Below, one piece after another: positions 55,425 through 64,000 of a stretch of 64,000 nt of DNA. Each line of letters opens with the position of its first letter. Position 1 is the first letter of the stretch. Source of the stretch: Methylobacterium oryzihabitans (GTDB lineage Bacteria; Pseudomonadota; Alphaproteobacteria; Rhizobiales; Beijerinckiaceae). A program made the translations under genes and the position numbers. The stretch lies in contig NZ_SACP01000016.1 in the NCBI RefSeq assembly GCF_004004555.2, positions 62,001 to 126,000 on the forward strand, read 5' to 3'. A model generated the notes under the pieces. That model saw nothing but the letters and a program-made list of their open reading frames with translations, did not search any database and was not told the origin of the DNA.

Positions 55425-56159
55425 TCAGATCAGCTTCAGGCCGCGCAGGCTGGCATGGCCGTCGCGCCCGACGATGATGTGGTCGTGCACGACGATGCCG
55501 AGGGGCGCGGCCGCGGCGACGATCTCGCGGGTGAGCTTGATGTCGGCCTGGGACGGCGCCGGGTCGCCGGACGGATGGTTGTGGACGAGGATCAGGGCGG
55601 TCGCCGAGAGTTCGAGCGCCCGCCGCAGCACCTCGCGGGTGTAAACCGGGGTGTGGTCGACGGTGCCGCGGCCCTGGACCTCGTCGGCGATGAGGCGGTT
55701 GCGCTTGTCGAGGAACAGCAGCCGGAACTCCTCGCGCGGGGCGAAGGCCATGGCGGCGCGGCAATACTCGATCACCGCGGACCAGGACGACAGCAGGGTC
55801 CGCTCGGCGACCGCGCCGCGGGCGAGGCGCTGGCCGGCGGCCTCGACGATCTTGAGGTCGGCCACCACCGCCGGGCCGATCCCCTCGACCTCGGCCAACC
55901 GCTCGGGCGCGGCGCCGAGCACCTCGGCGAAGCTGCCGAAGCGGCGCAGCAGCGCCTTGGCGAGGGGCTTCACGTCCCGCCGCGGGATCGAGCGGAACAG
56001 GATCAGTTCGAGGAACTCGTAGTCCGGCAGCGCCTCGCCGCGGGCGAAGCGGGCCCGCAGGCGGTCGCGGTGGCCGTGGTAGTGCGGCGCCTCGATCTCT
56101 CCGGCGAGGTCCGCCGCCTCGGCGAGGCCGCGCGGCGACCGGGGCGGAGCGCCGGCCAT
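55425..56159 (-). CDS. radC: DNA repair protein RadC
   Basis: 244 residues. Helix-hairpin-helix part ([14 protein letters not shown]) followed by the JAMM/MPN metalloprotease-like domain with [14 protein letters not shown] (metal-binding His-x-His and Asp) and the upstream Glu in [13 protein letters not shown] region. RadC's true role is unresolved. Start 56159; stops six bases after the methionine aminopeptidase end in the same orientation, so the two are probably one transcript. Confidence 0.93.
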   Translation of the reverse strand: MAGAPPRSPRGLAEAADLAGEIEAPHYHGHRDRLRARFARGEALPDYEFLELILFRSIPRRDVKPLAKALLRRFGSFAEVLGAAPERLAEVEGIGPAVVADLKIVEAAGQRLARGAVAERTLLSSWSAVIEYCRAAMAFAPREEFRLLFLDKRNRLIADEVQGRGTVDHTPVYTREVLRRALELSATALILVHNHPSGDPAPSQADIKLTREIVAAAAPLGIVVHDHIIVGRDGHASLRGLKLI

Positions 56160-56164
56160 CGCGG

Positions 56165-56986
56165 TCAGGCGACGGAGAGCGGCTTGTGCAGGCCCTTGGG
56201 CGAGAGCGTGAAGATCTCGACCCCGGTCTCGGTGACCCCGATCGTGTGCTCGAACTGCGCCGAGAGCGAGCGGTCGCGGGTGACGGCGGTCCAGCCGTCG
56301 GCGAGCACCTTCACGTGCGGGCGGCCGAGGTTGATCATCGGCTCGACGGTGAAGAGCTGGCCGGGGCGCAGCGGCACGTCGTAGCTCGGCTCGACGTAGT
56401 GCAGGACGGTCGGAGCGTCGTGGTAGGTCCGGCCGAGGCCGTGGCCGCAGAAGTCGCGCACCACCGAGCAGCGCTCGGCCTCGGCGAAGGTCTGGATCGC
56501 CGCGCCGATGTCGTTGGTGCTGCCGCCGGGCCGGATCGCCGCGATGCCGCGCATCAGCGCCTCGTAGGTGATGTCGCACAGGCGCGCCGCCTTGCGCGAC
56601 ACCTCGCCGACATAGGCCATGCGGCTCGAATCGCCGTGCCAGCCGTCGACGATGAGGCAGATGTCGAGGTTGACGATGTCGCCCTCGCGCAGGGGCTTGT
56701 CGTTGGGGATGCCGTGGCACACGACATGGTTGATCGAGGTGCAGATCGACTTCGGGTAGCCGCGGTAGTGCAGCGAGGCCGGGTAGGCGCCGTGATCCAT
56801 CGCGAAGGCGTAGGCGAGGCGGTCGAGCGCCTCGGTCGTCACGCCCGGGACGGTCGCCTCCATCAGCAGGTCGAGGGCCTCGGCCGTGAGGCGGCCGGCC
56901 CTCCGCATGGCCTCGAACGCCTCCGGTCCGTGGATCGGCGGTTCCTGCCGGCGGTCCTGGCCCGCCTTCTGCTCGTCACGACTCAT
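56165..56986 (-). CDS. map: Methionine aminopeptidase, type I
   Basis: 273 residues. Dinuclear metal ligands: Asp in [19 protein letters not shown] (two Asp), His in [13 protein letters not shown], Glu in TVEPMINLG and Glu in FEHTIGV. Removes the start methionine from nascent proteins. The N-terminal ~20 residues are polar and extended, common in alphaproteobacterial Map. Upstream and divergent from an NDUFS6-like gene. Confidence 0.96.
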   Translation of the reverse strand: MSRDEQKAGQDRRQEPPIHGPEAFEAMRRAGRLTAEALDLLMEATVPGVTTEALDRLAYAFAMDHGAYPASLHYRGYPKSICTSINHVVCHGIPNDKPLREGDIVNLDICLIVDGWHGDSSRMAYVGEVSRKAARLCDITYEALMRGIAAIRPGGSTNDIGAAIQTFAEAERCSVVRDFCGHGLGRTYHDAPTVLHYVEPSYDVPLRPGQLFTVEPMINLGRPHVKVLADGWTAVTRDRSLSAQFEHTIGVTETGVEIFTLSPKGLHKPLSVA

Positions 56987-57089
56987 TCACACCGGGTCCG
57001 CAAAGCCCGCCACGCCGCCGGGGATCCTCTGATGCACCGGATGTAGGCCGTTACCGGGATGAAGCCAAGGACGGATGGCAGGGATCCCA

Positions 57090-57115
57090 GGGCAATCGGA
57101 TGAACCCGATTGCCC
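57090..57115. repeat. GGGCAATCGG hairpin
   Basis: Ten-bp perfect stem GGGCAATCGG / CCGATTGCCC with a 6-base loop in the map-zinc finger intergenic region. A related hairpin (CAATCGGGT / ACCCGATTG) is at 62713-62733, so this is a small dispersed repeat. Confidence 0.55.
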
Positions 57116-57204
57116 CGGCATGGCTCCCGCGCCCGCGCCTCCTCTAGGCTTCCGCCGGGCGAGCGGTTAGAGGAAGCCGCACGGCCCGAAAGCAGGATCA
57201 CGCG

Positions 57205-57462
57205 ATGGCAGACAAGGCGGTACCGCACTTCCACAACCAGGACGGGCTCCGGGTCATCCATGTCGGCTCGAAGGAGTTCATGTGCATCGGGGCGCTGCCC
57301 CCGTTCGATCACCCGCACGTGTTCCTCGACATGGGCGCCGACGACGAGATCATCTGCCAGTACTGCTCGACGCTCTACCGCTACCGCGGCGACCTGAAGG
57401 CCGGGACCGCGGATCCCGCCTCGTGCGTCTGGGACGACCGCGCCCGCCTCGCCGCCGAGTGA
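57205..57462 (+). CDS. Zinc-finger protein, NDUFS6-like (zf-CHCC)
   Basis: 85 residues, similar to the mitochondrial complex I accessory subunit NDUFS6. The zinc ligands are the cysteine in [10 protein letters not shown], a His in [12 protein letters not shown] and the CQYC pair in [13 protein letters not shown]. In alphaproteobacteria it copurifies with complex I. The stop overlaps the start of the FAD monooxygenase gene (GTGA). Confidence 0.9.
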   Translation: MADKAVPHFHNQDGLRVIHVGSKEFMCIGALPPFDHPHVFLDMGADDEIICQYCSTLYRYRGDLKAGTADPASCVWDDRARLAAE

Positions 57463-58679
57463 GCGCGCCCCCGGCCGGGCGGCGGGTGCCGGACCGGCCC
57501 GGCCTGCGGATCGTCGTCGTCGGCGCCGGCATCGGCGGGCTCACCGCCGCCCTGACCCTCGCCGCCGGCGGCCACGACGTCACCCTCGTCGAGCGCGCCA
57601 CCGGCTTCAGCGCGCTCGGCGCCGGGCTCCAGCTCTCGCCGAACGCCAGCCGGATTCTGATCGATCTCGGCCTCGGCGCCTCCCTGCGCCGGGCGGCCGG
57701 CGAGCCAGAGCGGGTGCGCATCCGCAGCCTCGGCGGCCGCGAGATCGGCGGCGTCGCCCTCGGCGCGACCATGCGCGAGCGGTTCGGCGCGCCGTACTGG
57801 GTCATCCACCGCGCCGACCTGCAGACCGTCCTGCTCGACGCCGTGCGCGGCCGACCCGGCATCCGGCTGCTGGTGGGGCGCAACGCCACCGCGCTCGCCC
57901 AGACGGCGGAGGAGGCCAGCGTCACGGTCGAGACCGCGGGAGGGCGGGCCGAGGTGCTGACCGCCGACCTCGTCGTCTGCGCCGACGGGGTGCGCTCGGC
58001 CCTGCGCCCGCGCCTGGACCGGCGGCCGCTCAAGCCCCTCGGCGCCGCCGCGTGGCGGGCGACCCTGCCCCGCGCGCAGGCGCCGGACGGCTTCTCGGCC
58101 AACGAGACCGGGCTGTGGCTCGGCCGCGACCGGCACGTCGTGCACTACCCGATCCGCGGCGGCGAGCGGATCAACCTCGTGGCGGTGATGCCCCAGGCTC
58201 CCGGCGAGACCGACTGGTCGGCGCCCGGCGACCCGGAGCGGATCCGGGCGGCCTTCGCCGATGCGGCGGCACCGCTCCGCGCCCTGCTCGCCGCGCCGGA
58301 GGACTGGCTCGCCTGGACGCTCGCCGACCGCGCCGCCGCCCGCCCGATGGCGCGCGGCCGGATCGCGCTCCTCGGCGACGCCGCCCATCCGGTGCTGCCG
58401 TTCCTGGCGCAAGGGGCGGCCCTGGCGATCGAGGACGCCGCCGACCTCGCCGCCCGCCTCGCCGCCGATCCGATTCCGAAAGCGCTGGCGCGCTACGCCG
58501 CCGCCCGGGCCGCCCGGGCCGGCCGGGTCCAGTCGCACGCCCGCCGCAACGGCCGCCTCTACCATTCCGGCCCGCTGGTCGCCGCCGCCCGCGACGCGGT
58601 GATGGCCCGCCTCGGCCCCGAGGGCATGACCGCGCGCTACACCTGGCTCTACGGCTGGCGCCCCGAATCCCATTCTTGA
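57459..58679 (+). CDS. FAD-dependent monooxygenase (salicylate hydroxylase/UbiH-like)
   Basis: 406 residues, GTG start overlapping the upstream gene. FAD-binding [17 protein letters not shown], the DG motif [13 protein letters not shown] and the GD motif [19 protein letters not shown] are complete. Group A flavin monooxygenases hydroxylate aromatic rings or quinone precursors with NAD(P)H. The coupling to an NDUFS6-like gene could hint at ubiquinone synthesis; substrate otherwise unknown. Confidence 0.88.
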   Translation: MSAPPAGRRVPDRPGLRIVVVGAGIGGLTAALTLAAGGHDVTLVERATGFSALGAGLQLSPNASRILIDLGLGASLRRAAGEPERVRIRSLGGREIGGVALGATMRERFGAPYWVIHRADLQTVLLDAVRGRPGIRLLVGRNATALAQTAEEASVTVETAGGRAEVLTADLVVCADGVRSALRPRLDRRPLKPLGAAAWRATLPRAQAPDGFSANETGLWLGRDRHVVHYPIRGGERINLVAVMPQAPGETDWSAPGDPERIRAAFADAAAPLRALLAAPEDWLAWTLADRAAARPMARGRIALLGDAAHPVLPFLAQGAALAIEDAADLAARLAADPIPKALARYAAARAARAGRVQSHARRNGRLYHSGPLVAAARDAVMARLGPEGMTARYTWLYGWRPESHS

Positions 58680-58730
58680 TTTCGCCGGTCCGTGCGGGCA
58701 CACCCGGGACCGCACTCGACGCCGAGACGG

Positions 58731-58816
58731 GGCCGCTTGCCGAAATCGGTAGACGGAAGGCACTTAAAATGCCTCGGGCTTCGCCCGTGTGGGTTCGAGT
58801 CCCACAGCGGCCACCA
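58731..58816 (+). tRNA. tRNA-Leu (anticodon UAA)
   Basis: 86 bases including encoded CCA. Acceptor GGCCGCT pairs perfectly with AGCGGCC. Anticodon stem AGGCA / TGCCT encloses CTTAAAA, giving UAA. Class II variable arm CGGGCTTCGCCCG, T-loop GGTTCGAGTCC. Decodes UUA and UUG. Confidence 0.95.
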
Positions 58817-58903
58817 TCCCCGGACGTCGCGTGGCGAAACCGACTGACGGCGTGCCGGGGCTTTGCTAGACAGCGCCGGCTTTCCCCTCGTCAGGATTCC
58901 GTC

Positions 58904-59746
58904 ATGTCGCACGCAGAACTCGCCCGGACCCTCGAAGCCGCCTGGGAGGAGCGCGCGACCATCGACGCCTCGACGCAGGGCGCGGTCCGCGAAGCGGTGG
59001 ACACCGCGCTGGGCCTGCTCGATTCCGGCGAGGCCCGCGTCGCCGAGAAGGCCGGGTCCGAGTGGCAGGTCAACCAGTGGCTCAAGAAGGCGGTGCTGCT
59101 GTCGTTCCGCCTCAACGACATGGCGGCGATCCCCGGCGGGCCCGGCGGCGCGGCGTGGTGGGACAAGGTGCCGTCGAAGTTCGAGGGCTGGGACGCCGCG
59201 CGCTTCCGCGCCGCCGGCTTCCGCGCCGTGCCCGGCGCCATCGTGCGCCGCGGCGCCTACATCGCCCCCGGCGCGGTGCTGATGCCGTCCTTCGTCAATC
59301 TCGGCGCCTCGGTCGGCGAGGGCACGATGGTCGACACCTGGGCGACGATCGGGTCCTGCGCCCAGGTCGGCCGCCACTGCCACATCTCGGGCGGGGCCGG
59401 CATCGCCGGCGTGCTGGAGCCGCTCCAGGCCAACCCGGTCATCATCGAGGACAACTGCTTCGTCGGCGCCCGCGCCGAGGTCGCCGAGGGCGTGATCGTC
59501 GGCGAGGGCAGCGTGCTGTCGATGGGCGTCTACATCGGCGCCTCGACCAAGATCATCGACCGCGCCACCGGCGAGGTGAGCTACGGCCGGGTGCCGCCCT
59601 ACTCGGTGGTGGTCTCGGGCACGCAACCCGGCAAGCCGCTGCCGGACGGCACCCCCGGCCCGTCGCTGTACTGCGCCGTGATCGTCAAGCGGGTCGATGC
59701 CGGCACCCGCGCCAAGACCGCCATCAACGACCTGCTGCGCGACTGA
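58904..59746 (+). CDS. dapD: 2,3,4,5-tetrahydropyridine-2,6-dicarboxylate N-succinyltransferase
   Basis: 280 residues. N-terminal helical part to about residue 100, then left-handed beta-helix hexapeptide repeats ([55 protein letters not shown]). This is the DapD sequence pattern. Catalyses succinylation in the diaminopimelate/lysine pathway. ATG at 58904, shortly after tRNA-Leu. Confidence 0.96.
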   Translation: MSHAELARTLEAAWEERATIDASTQGAVREAVDTALGLLDSGEARVAEKAGSEWQVNQWLKKAVLLSFRLNDMAAIPGGPGGAAWWDKVPSKFEGWDAARFRAAGFRAVPGAIVRRGAYIAPGAVLMPSFVNLGASVGEGTMVDTWATIGSCAQVGRHCHISGGAGIAGVLEPLQANPVIIEDNCFVGARAEVAEGVIVGEGSVLSMGVYIGASTKIIDRATGEVSYGRVPPYSVVVSGTQPGKPLPDGTPGPSLYCAVIVKRVDAGTRAKTAINDLLRD

Positions 59747-59778
59747 AGCCGGGGTTGGCGGGCGCCTTCCGGCGCCCG

Positions 59779-60579
59779 TCAGGTCGCCTCGTTGCCGGTC
59801 TCCAGCAGGGTGAACGGCTCGCGCTCGTTGACCCGCTGGCCGCGGGTGACCGCGTTGACGGTGAGGTGCTGAGGATTGCCGAGCACGTCCTCGTACCGGA
59901 TGCGGCCGCGCAGATACAGGGCGAGCTCGCCGCCGACGATCCGCTCGGCGATGTTCGGGTGCGCGCTGAGGTCGAGGGCGTAGACGAGGCTGCGGCCCTG
60001 GCCGGCCGCGAGGGTGCCGGGGAAGATCTCGGCCGGCTCGGCGCGGCCGTCGTCGCTCGAGACATCCGGGAAGGTCCGCACCAGGATCTGCAGGTCGGGC
60101 ACGAGGGCGCGGGCCGGCGTCGCGCCGTAGTTGCGGATCTCGACCTGCACGGCGATGCGCTTGCCGGGGGCGAATTGCTGGAAGGTGATGCCGGCGATGC
60201 CGAGATAGGCGCGGACGCGCTGGGCCTCGGCCTGCTTCGCGGACGCGGTCTCGGCGATCAGCGCCGACAGGAGCCGGTTGTTGGCCTCGACATGCCGGGC
60301 GACCAGCCGCCCGACCCGGCGGCCCGACGCGGCCGTCAGGAGGCTCACCAGCACGAAGGCCGCGAGGACCGCCAGCAGCACGACCTCCTGCGACCCGAGG
60401 GAGAACCGGCCGGGATCGAGGCTGCTGAGGGTCGACAACGACCGGTCCCTCAGTTCGAGGCCGAAGAGCTGCGCCTGCGACCACGCTTCGGCGAAGCCGG
60501 GATTGGTCGTGAGGTAGTAGAGCGAGATCGCGATGTAGCCGAGCGCCACCAGAACCAGGACGGATTTCAGGGCTCGCAT
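59779..60579 (-). CDS. Membrane protein of unknown function
   Basis: 266 residues with two N-terminal membrane spans (LVLVALGYIAISLYYLTT and VVLLAVLAAFVLVSLLTA), a helical segment (about residues 85-125) and a soluble C-terminal domain with beta character (AVQVEIRNYGATPARALVP), probably periplasmic or cytoplasmic immunoglobulin-like. Not recognised. It converges with dapD. The 259 bases upstream to panC contain no gene. Confidence 0.65.
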   Translation of the reverse strand: MRALKSVLVLVALGYIAISLYYLTTNPGFAEAWSQAQLFGLELRDRSLSTLSSLDPGRFSLGSQEVVLLAVLAAFVLVSLLTAASGRRVGRLVARHVEANNRLLSALIAETASAKQAEAQRVRAYLGIAGITFQQFAPGKRIAVQVEIRNYGATPARALVPDLQILVRTFPDVSSDDGRAEPAEIFPGTLAAGQGRSLVYALDLSAHPNIAERIVGGELALYLRGRIRYEDVLGNPQHLTVNAVTRGQRVNEREPFTLLETGNEAT

Positions 60580-60838
60580 GATCGGGCTTCCATCCGGGAT
60601 CGAGGGGTGGACCGGCGATGCCGGTTCCGGCCGGCTTCGCTCCGTCCCCGGTTCGGATGGACGCGACGGCCGGCCGCGAGGGCGGCGGTTTCCGCCCGGC
60701 GGTGGTCGGGTCAATTCCTCCGGCGGTCCTGTCTTCCCCCGTCCGGGCCCGGCGTTCAACCGGATGGTCTTCGGGTTCTCGCCGCGATCCACTGTTTCGT
60801 CGCAGACGAGCCCGTGTCGAACTACCGAGAAACGCGGT

Positions 60839-61690
60839 TCACGCCGGGACGTTGTCGATCAGCCGCGTCGCGCCGAGATAGGCGGCGGCGAGCACCCGGG
60901 CCGGGCCGTCGACCCGGTCCAGCGGCGCGAGGGTCTCGGCGTCGTTCACCGACAGGTACTGGATCGGGCCGAACCCCGCCTGCTCCAGCCGCTCGCGCCC
61001 GGCGGCGAGGGCGGGGGCAGCCTCGGCGCCGCCCCGCACCGCGGCGGCGACCTCCCGGAGCACGGCGTGCATCACCGCAGCCTGCCGGCGCTCGGCATCG
61101 GACAGGTAGCGGTTGCGCGACGACATCGCGAGGCCGTCGGATTCGCGCACGGTCGGAACGCCCTCGATGGCGACCGGGATGTCGAGGTCGCGCACCATCC
61201 GGCGGATGACCTGGAGCTGCTGGAAATCCTTCTCGCCGAACAGGGCGAGGTCCGGCAGGGCCTGGAGCAGCAGCTTCGACACCACCGTCGCGACGCCGTC
61301 GAAGTGCCCCGGACGGATCGGCCCGCACAGCACCTCGGTGAGGCCCGCGACGTGGACCGTGGTGGCGAAGCCCGGGGCGTACATCGCGGCCACGTCGGGC
61401 AGGTAGGCGGCGTCGGCCCCGGCCTGGGCCAGGAGCGCGAGGTCGCGCTCGGCGTCGCGGGGATAGCGCGAAAAATCCTCGGCGGGGCCGAACTGGGTCG
61501 GGTTGACGAAGATGCTCACCACCACCCGGCGGCAGGCGGCGAGGCCGCGCTCGACCAGGGCGAGATGCCCGGCATGGAGTGCCCCCATGGTCGGCACGAG
61601 GGCGACCGTGTCGCCGGCGGCGCGCCACTCCCGCACCTGCGCCCGCAGGGCGGGCACGTCGGGCAGGCGGGTCACGGAGGGGGCGGGCAT
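60839..61690 (-). CDS. panC: Pantothenate synthetase
   Basis: 283 residues. ATP-binding PTMGALHAGHLALV (HIGH-like), VSIFVNPTQFGPAEDFSRYPR, the pantoate/beta-alanine region GEKDFQQLQVIRRMV and KMSKS-like MSSRNRYL. Joins pantoate and beta-alanine with ATP. Start 61690; 71 bases downstream of queC, same strand. No panB or panD in the window. Confidence 0.96.
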   Translation of the reverse strand: MPAPSVTRLPDVPALRAQVREWRAAGDTVALVPTMGALHAGHLALVERGLAACRRVVVSIFVNPTQFGPAEDFSRYPRDAERDLALLAQAGADAAYLPDVAAMYAPGFATTVHVAGLTEVLCGPIRPGHFDGVATVVSKLLLQALPDLALFGEKDFQQLQVIRRMVRDLDIPVAIEGVPTVRESDGLAMSSRNRYLSDAERRQAAVMHAVLREVAAAVRGGAEAAPALAAGRERLEQAGFGPIQYLSVNDAETLAPLDRVDGPARVLAAAYLGATRLIDNVPA

Positions 61691-61761
61691 GGCGGGCTCC
61701 CGTTTGGTCGAGGGCCGGGCCCGGCGCGCGGGCGCAGTCGGGCCGGCGGGGCTGAAGGGGT

Positions 61762-62481
61762 TCAGGCGGCCGTGGCGCGGAAGCGGGCGTAGCCGGCGGC
61801 CCGCAGGGCGCAGGCCGGGCAGGCGCCGCAGCCATGGCCCCAGGGATGGGGCGCGCCGCGCTCGCCGAGGTAGCAGGTGTGGCTGTCCTCGACGATGAGG
61901 TCGACCAGCGCCTCGCCGCCGAGGGAACGGGCGAGCCGCCACGTCTCGGCCTTGTCGATCCACATCAGCGGCGTGTGCAGAACGAAGCGCCGCTCCATGC
62001 CGAGGTTGAGCGCGACCTGGAGCGCCTTGATGGTGTCGTCGCGGCAGTCCGGATAGCCGGAGAAGTCGGTCTCGCACATCCCGCCGACGATGTGGCGAAG
62101 GCCGCGCCGGTAGGCGAGGGAGGCCGCGAAGGTCAGGAAGACGAGGTTGCGCCCGGGCACGAAGGTGTTGGGCAGGCCGCCCGACTCGAACGAGATCTCG
62201 GTGTCGCGGGTCAGCGCGGTGTCGGAGACCTGCCCGAGCGCGTCGAGCGACAGGGTGTGGTCGTCGCCGAGCCGCTCGGCCCAGGCGGGGTTCAGCCCGG
62301 CGAGGCCCGTCCGCAGCCGGTCGCGGCAGTCGAGTTCGACGCGGTGGCGCTGGCCGTAATCGAAGCCGAGCGTCTCGACGCGGGCGAAGCGGTCGAGCGC
62401 CCAGGCGAGGCAGGTGGTCGAATCCTGTCCGCCCGAGAACAGCACCAGCGCCCCGTCGTTGCCGTGCATCACCGCGTCCAT
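61762..62481 (-). CDS. queC: 7-cyano-7-deazaguanine synthase
   Basis: 239 residues. PP-loop ATP motif [30 protein letters not shown], and the zinc-binding cysteines at the end ([17 protein letters not shown]). Makes preQ0 from 7-carboxy-7-deazaguanine in the queuosine pathway. ATG at 62481; a second ATG five codons on (HGNDG) is possible. queD and queE lie upstream on the same strand, separated by a 263-base repeat-rich gap. Confidence 0.96.
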   Translation of the reverse strand: MDAVMHGNDGALVLFSGGQDSTTCLAWALDRFARVETLGFDYGQRHRVELDCRDRLRTGLAGLNPAWAERLGDDHTLSLDALGQVSDTALTRDTEISFESGGLPNTFVPGRNLVFLTFAASLAYRRGLRHIVGGMCETDFSGYPDCRDDTIKALQVALNLGMERRFVLHTPLMWIDKAETWRLARSLGGEALVDLIVEDSHTCYLGERGAPHPWGHGCGACPACALRAAGYARFRATAA

Positions 62482-62569
62482 TCCGATTCGATCCCCGGCC
62501 CCCGGATCCCCGCTCGCCGCCCGCGACGGTGGGAGTGCCGGCTTGCCCCAGAGAGAACCGGCAGGCAAG

Positions 62570-62740
62570 CGCCCGGGCCCTGGGTTTGTTGCTTGGCCTC
62601 AAGCGCCGGCAGTCACATCCGTGACTTTGGCTTTCGCTCCGCTCTGCGTCCGAGAGGACATTCGTCCTCCCGGACCCGCTGCGCGGGGCGCTCTTCGCGC
62701 CCGCCGGACCGACAATCGGGTTTCACCCGATTGCCCTGCC
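62570..62740. repeat. Hairpin-rich repeat between queC and queD
   Basis: Contains several short inverted repeats: TCACATCCGTGA near 62611, GTCCGAGAGGAC and GTCCTCCCGGAC around 62648-62682, and CAATCGGG / CCCGATTG (62713-62720, 62726-62733). The last hairpin starts 11 bases past the queD stop (minus strand) and resembles 57090-57115; it could terminate queED transcription. No gene in the 263-base gap. Confidence 0.5.
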
Positions 62741-62744
62741 CTGG

Positions 62745-63101
62745 TCAGTCGCCGAGATATTCCGCCCACGACATCGGCGTCTCGAACACCTTCACCGACG
62801 ACAGGGCCGGCAGCGCCGGGCGGATCGCGTTCCAGATCCAGATCGCGATGTGCTCGGCGGTGGGGTTCTCGAGGCCCGGCACTTCGTTGAGGCAGTAATG
62901 GTCGAGCCGCGCCAGCACCGGCGCGAAGGCGCTCTCGACATCGAAGAAGTCCACCACCCAGCCGGTCGCCGGATCGACCGGGCCGTCGAGCTGCAACTCG
63001 ACCCGGTAGGAATGCCCGTGCATGCGGTGGCAGCGATGGGTCGCGGGCACGTTCGGCAGCCGGTGGGCGGCCTCGAAGGTGAAGGCTTGGGTGATCTTCA
63101 T
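62745..63101 (-). CDS. queD: 6-carboxy-5,6,7,8-tetrahydropterin synthase
   Basis: 118 residues. Zinc-binding His in FEAAHRLP and HRMHGHSYRVEL, catalytic Cys in THRCHRMHG, and LDHYCLNEVPGLENPTAEHI. Converts dihydroneopterin triphosphate to the pterin for queuosine. ATG at 63101, 64 bases after the queE stop in the same orientation. Confidence 0.96.
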   Translation of the reverse strand: MKITQAFTFEAAHRLPNVPATHRCHRMHGHSYRVELQLDGPVDPATGWVVDFFDVESAFAPVLARLDHYCLNEVPGLENPTAEHIAIWIWNAIRPALPALSSVKVFETPMSWAEYLGD

Positions 63102-63165
63102 AGCAAACGATTTCTGAGCGCAGGCCCGCGACCTACCACCGATCGCCGGGCGGGCGAAGCGGCGG

Positions 63166-63798
63166 TCATGGTATGCCGATGAGCTTGTGGGTCTGGAGGC
63201 TGAGCCGCCAGCGGGCGTCGCGCAGGCAATAGGCCACGGCGGCATCGGTGTTCGCGCGGCGGTCGGGCCCGTCCATCGGCTGGAGCCAGAAATGGCGGAA
63301 GGCGAGGCCGGCGAAGTCGGCCGGATCGAGGCCGGCCTGGGGAAAGACCAGCTTCAGCTCGTCGCCGGCATCGAGCGCCAGCGGCGCCCCGGCCTTCGGG
63401 CTCACGCAGATCCAGTCGAGGCCCTCGGGCGCCGCCTGGGTGCCGTTGGTCTCGACCGCGCAGGTGAAGCCCCGCGCCCGCACCGCGGCCAGCGCCGGCG
63501 CGTCGAGCTGGAGCAGCGGCTCGCCGCCGGTGAACACGACGTAGCGGCCCTCGCGCCCGCCGGTCCAGGCGGCTTCGACCGCCGCGGCCAGCGCCTCGGC
63601 ATCGGCGAAGCGTCCGCCGCCCTCGCCGTCGAGGCCGACGAAGTCGGTGTCGCAGAAGCGGCAGACGGCTTCCGCCCGGTCGGCCTCGCGCCCGCTCCAC
63701 AGGTTGCAGCCGGCGAACCGGCAGAACACGGCCGAGCGCCCGGCATGGGCGCCCTCGCCCTGGAGGGTGTGGAAGATTTCCTTGACGGCGTAACTCAT
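63166..63798 (-). CDS. queE: 7-carboxy-7-deazaguanine synthase (radical SAM)
   Basis: 210 residues. The cluster motif is CX14CX2C (CNLWSGREADRAEAVCRFC) instead of the canonical CX3CX2C; this variant is known for some QueE proteins. Glycine-rich VVFTGGEPLLQL and the SAM-binding ETNGTQAAPE follow. First gene of the queE-queD(-queC-panC) row. The 202 bases to the window edge upstream show no credible gene. Confidence 0.94.
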   Translation of the reverse strand: MSYAVKEIFHTLQGEGAHAGRSAVFCRFAGCNLWSGREADRAEAVCRFCDTDFVGLDGEGGGRFADAEALAAAVEAAWTGGREGRYVVFTGGEPLLQLDAPALAAVRARGFTCAVETNGTQAAPEGLDWICVSPKAGAPLALDAGDELKLVFPQAGLDPADFAGLAFRHFWLQPMDGPDRRANTDAAVAYCLRDARWRLSLQTHKLIGIP

Positions 63799-64000
63799 GA
63801 CGGTGCGACGGATCGGAACGGGGCGTCATCCGCGTGCCAGAACCGGCAGGCGTCCCGCAACCCCCTCCGGCGCCGGGCCGCACTGCGTGCCGGTGCGGCC
63901 TGTGGAGCGGGTGTGGATGCGCGGCGCCCCACTGCCGCCACGGATCGTGCGTTACAAGGGAGGATGCGCGGCGCGCTGTCCAAAGCGTGACCGTTGCCCT

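Noticed and set aside
63795-63983. A 62-codon minus-strand open frame upstream of queE
   Set aside because: Arg/Ala-rich without motifs; it overlaps the queE start region and has no supporting context.

Overview
The window is GC-rich chromosomal DNA (around 70 % G+C) from an alphaproteobacterium. Gene content points to Hyphomicrobiales, most likely Methylobacterium or a close relative: PaoB/PaoC-type aldehyde oxidoreductase, an FDH3-like membrane-linked formate dehydrogenase, PmtA-type phospholipid methylation, an NDUFS6-like zinc-finger protein, and the short palindromic intergenic repeats typical of that group. Genus assignment is inference. No rRNA, CRISPR array, phage or complete insertion sequence was seen. 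Two tRNAs are present: Ser(GGA) and Leu(UAA).

Layout. 1-3.1 kb: 3' part of a molybdenum aldehyde oxidoreductase operon. 3.1-10.2 kb: a membrane patatin-like lipase, a secreted di-haem cytochrome, a LuxR-type regulator and a P450. 10.2-15.3 kb: a branched-chain-amino-acid-type (HAAT) ABC transporter whose two ATPases are fused into one protein. 15.5-18.2 kb: nitrilase-family amidase, DUF1178 protein, DsbB and a DedA-family protein. 18.3-30.1 kb: a large catabolic locus around a GntR/FCD regulator. One side carries a bicupin dioxygenase, an M20 amidohydrolase, an alpha/beta hydrolase, an aminotransferase and an SDR. The other side carries an NMT1/THI5-type ABC importer, a class II aldolase and an LLM flavin monooxygenase. 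The substrate is unknown; a nitrogen-containing (hetero)aromatic is my guess.

30.2-34.7 kb: a possible lipid head-group cassette (phosphatidylserine decarboxylase, class III aminotransferase, a histidine-rich membrane protein resembling Mpo1/DUF962, PmtA-like methyltransferase). 35-41.5 kb: XerC-like recombinase, nucleotide-sugar epimerase, a double-TetR regulator, acyl-CoA dehydrogenase, Ada. 41.9-43.2 kb: soluble globin-coupled chemoreceptor. 44.4-50.2 kb: formate dehydrogenase. Its catalytic subunit is read through an in-frame UGA at 47348, almost certainly selenocysteine, followed by a well-formed SECIS-like hairpin. The electron-transfer subunits are divergently encoded and two small unknown proteins accompany them. 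51-55.3 kb: the Anbu operon (proteasome-like peptidase, transglutaminase-like protein, alpha-E protein, circularly permuted ATP-grasp). The transglutaminase-like protein has lost its catalytic cysteine. 55.4-63.8 kb: housekeeping genes (radC, map, dapD, panC, queC, queD, queE, FAD monooxygenase).

The intergenic DNA holds several dispersed repeat families: a ~171-bp element with long imperfect terminal inverted repeats (two full copies and one half copy), a palindrome that supplies the stop codon of two unrelated genes, nested inverted repeats, and short hairpins. The strongest leads are the selenocysteine formate dehydrogenase, the cysteine-less Anbu-operon transglutaminase, the lipid cassette and the repeat families.
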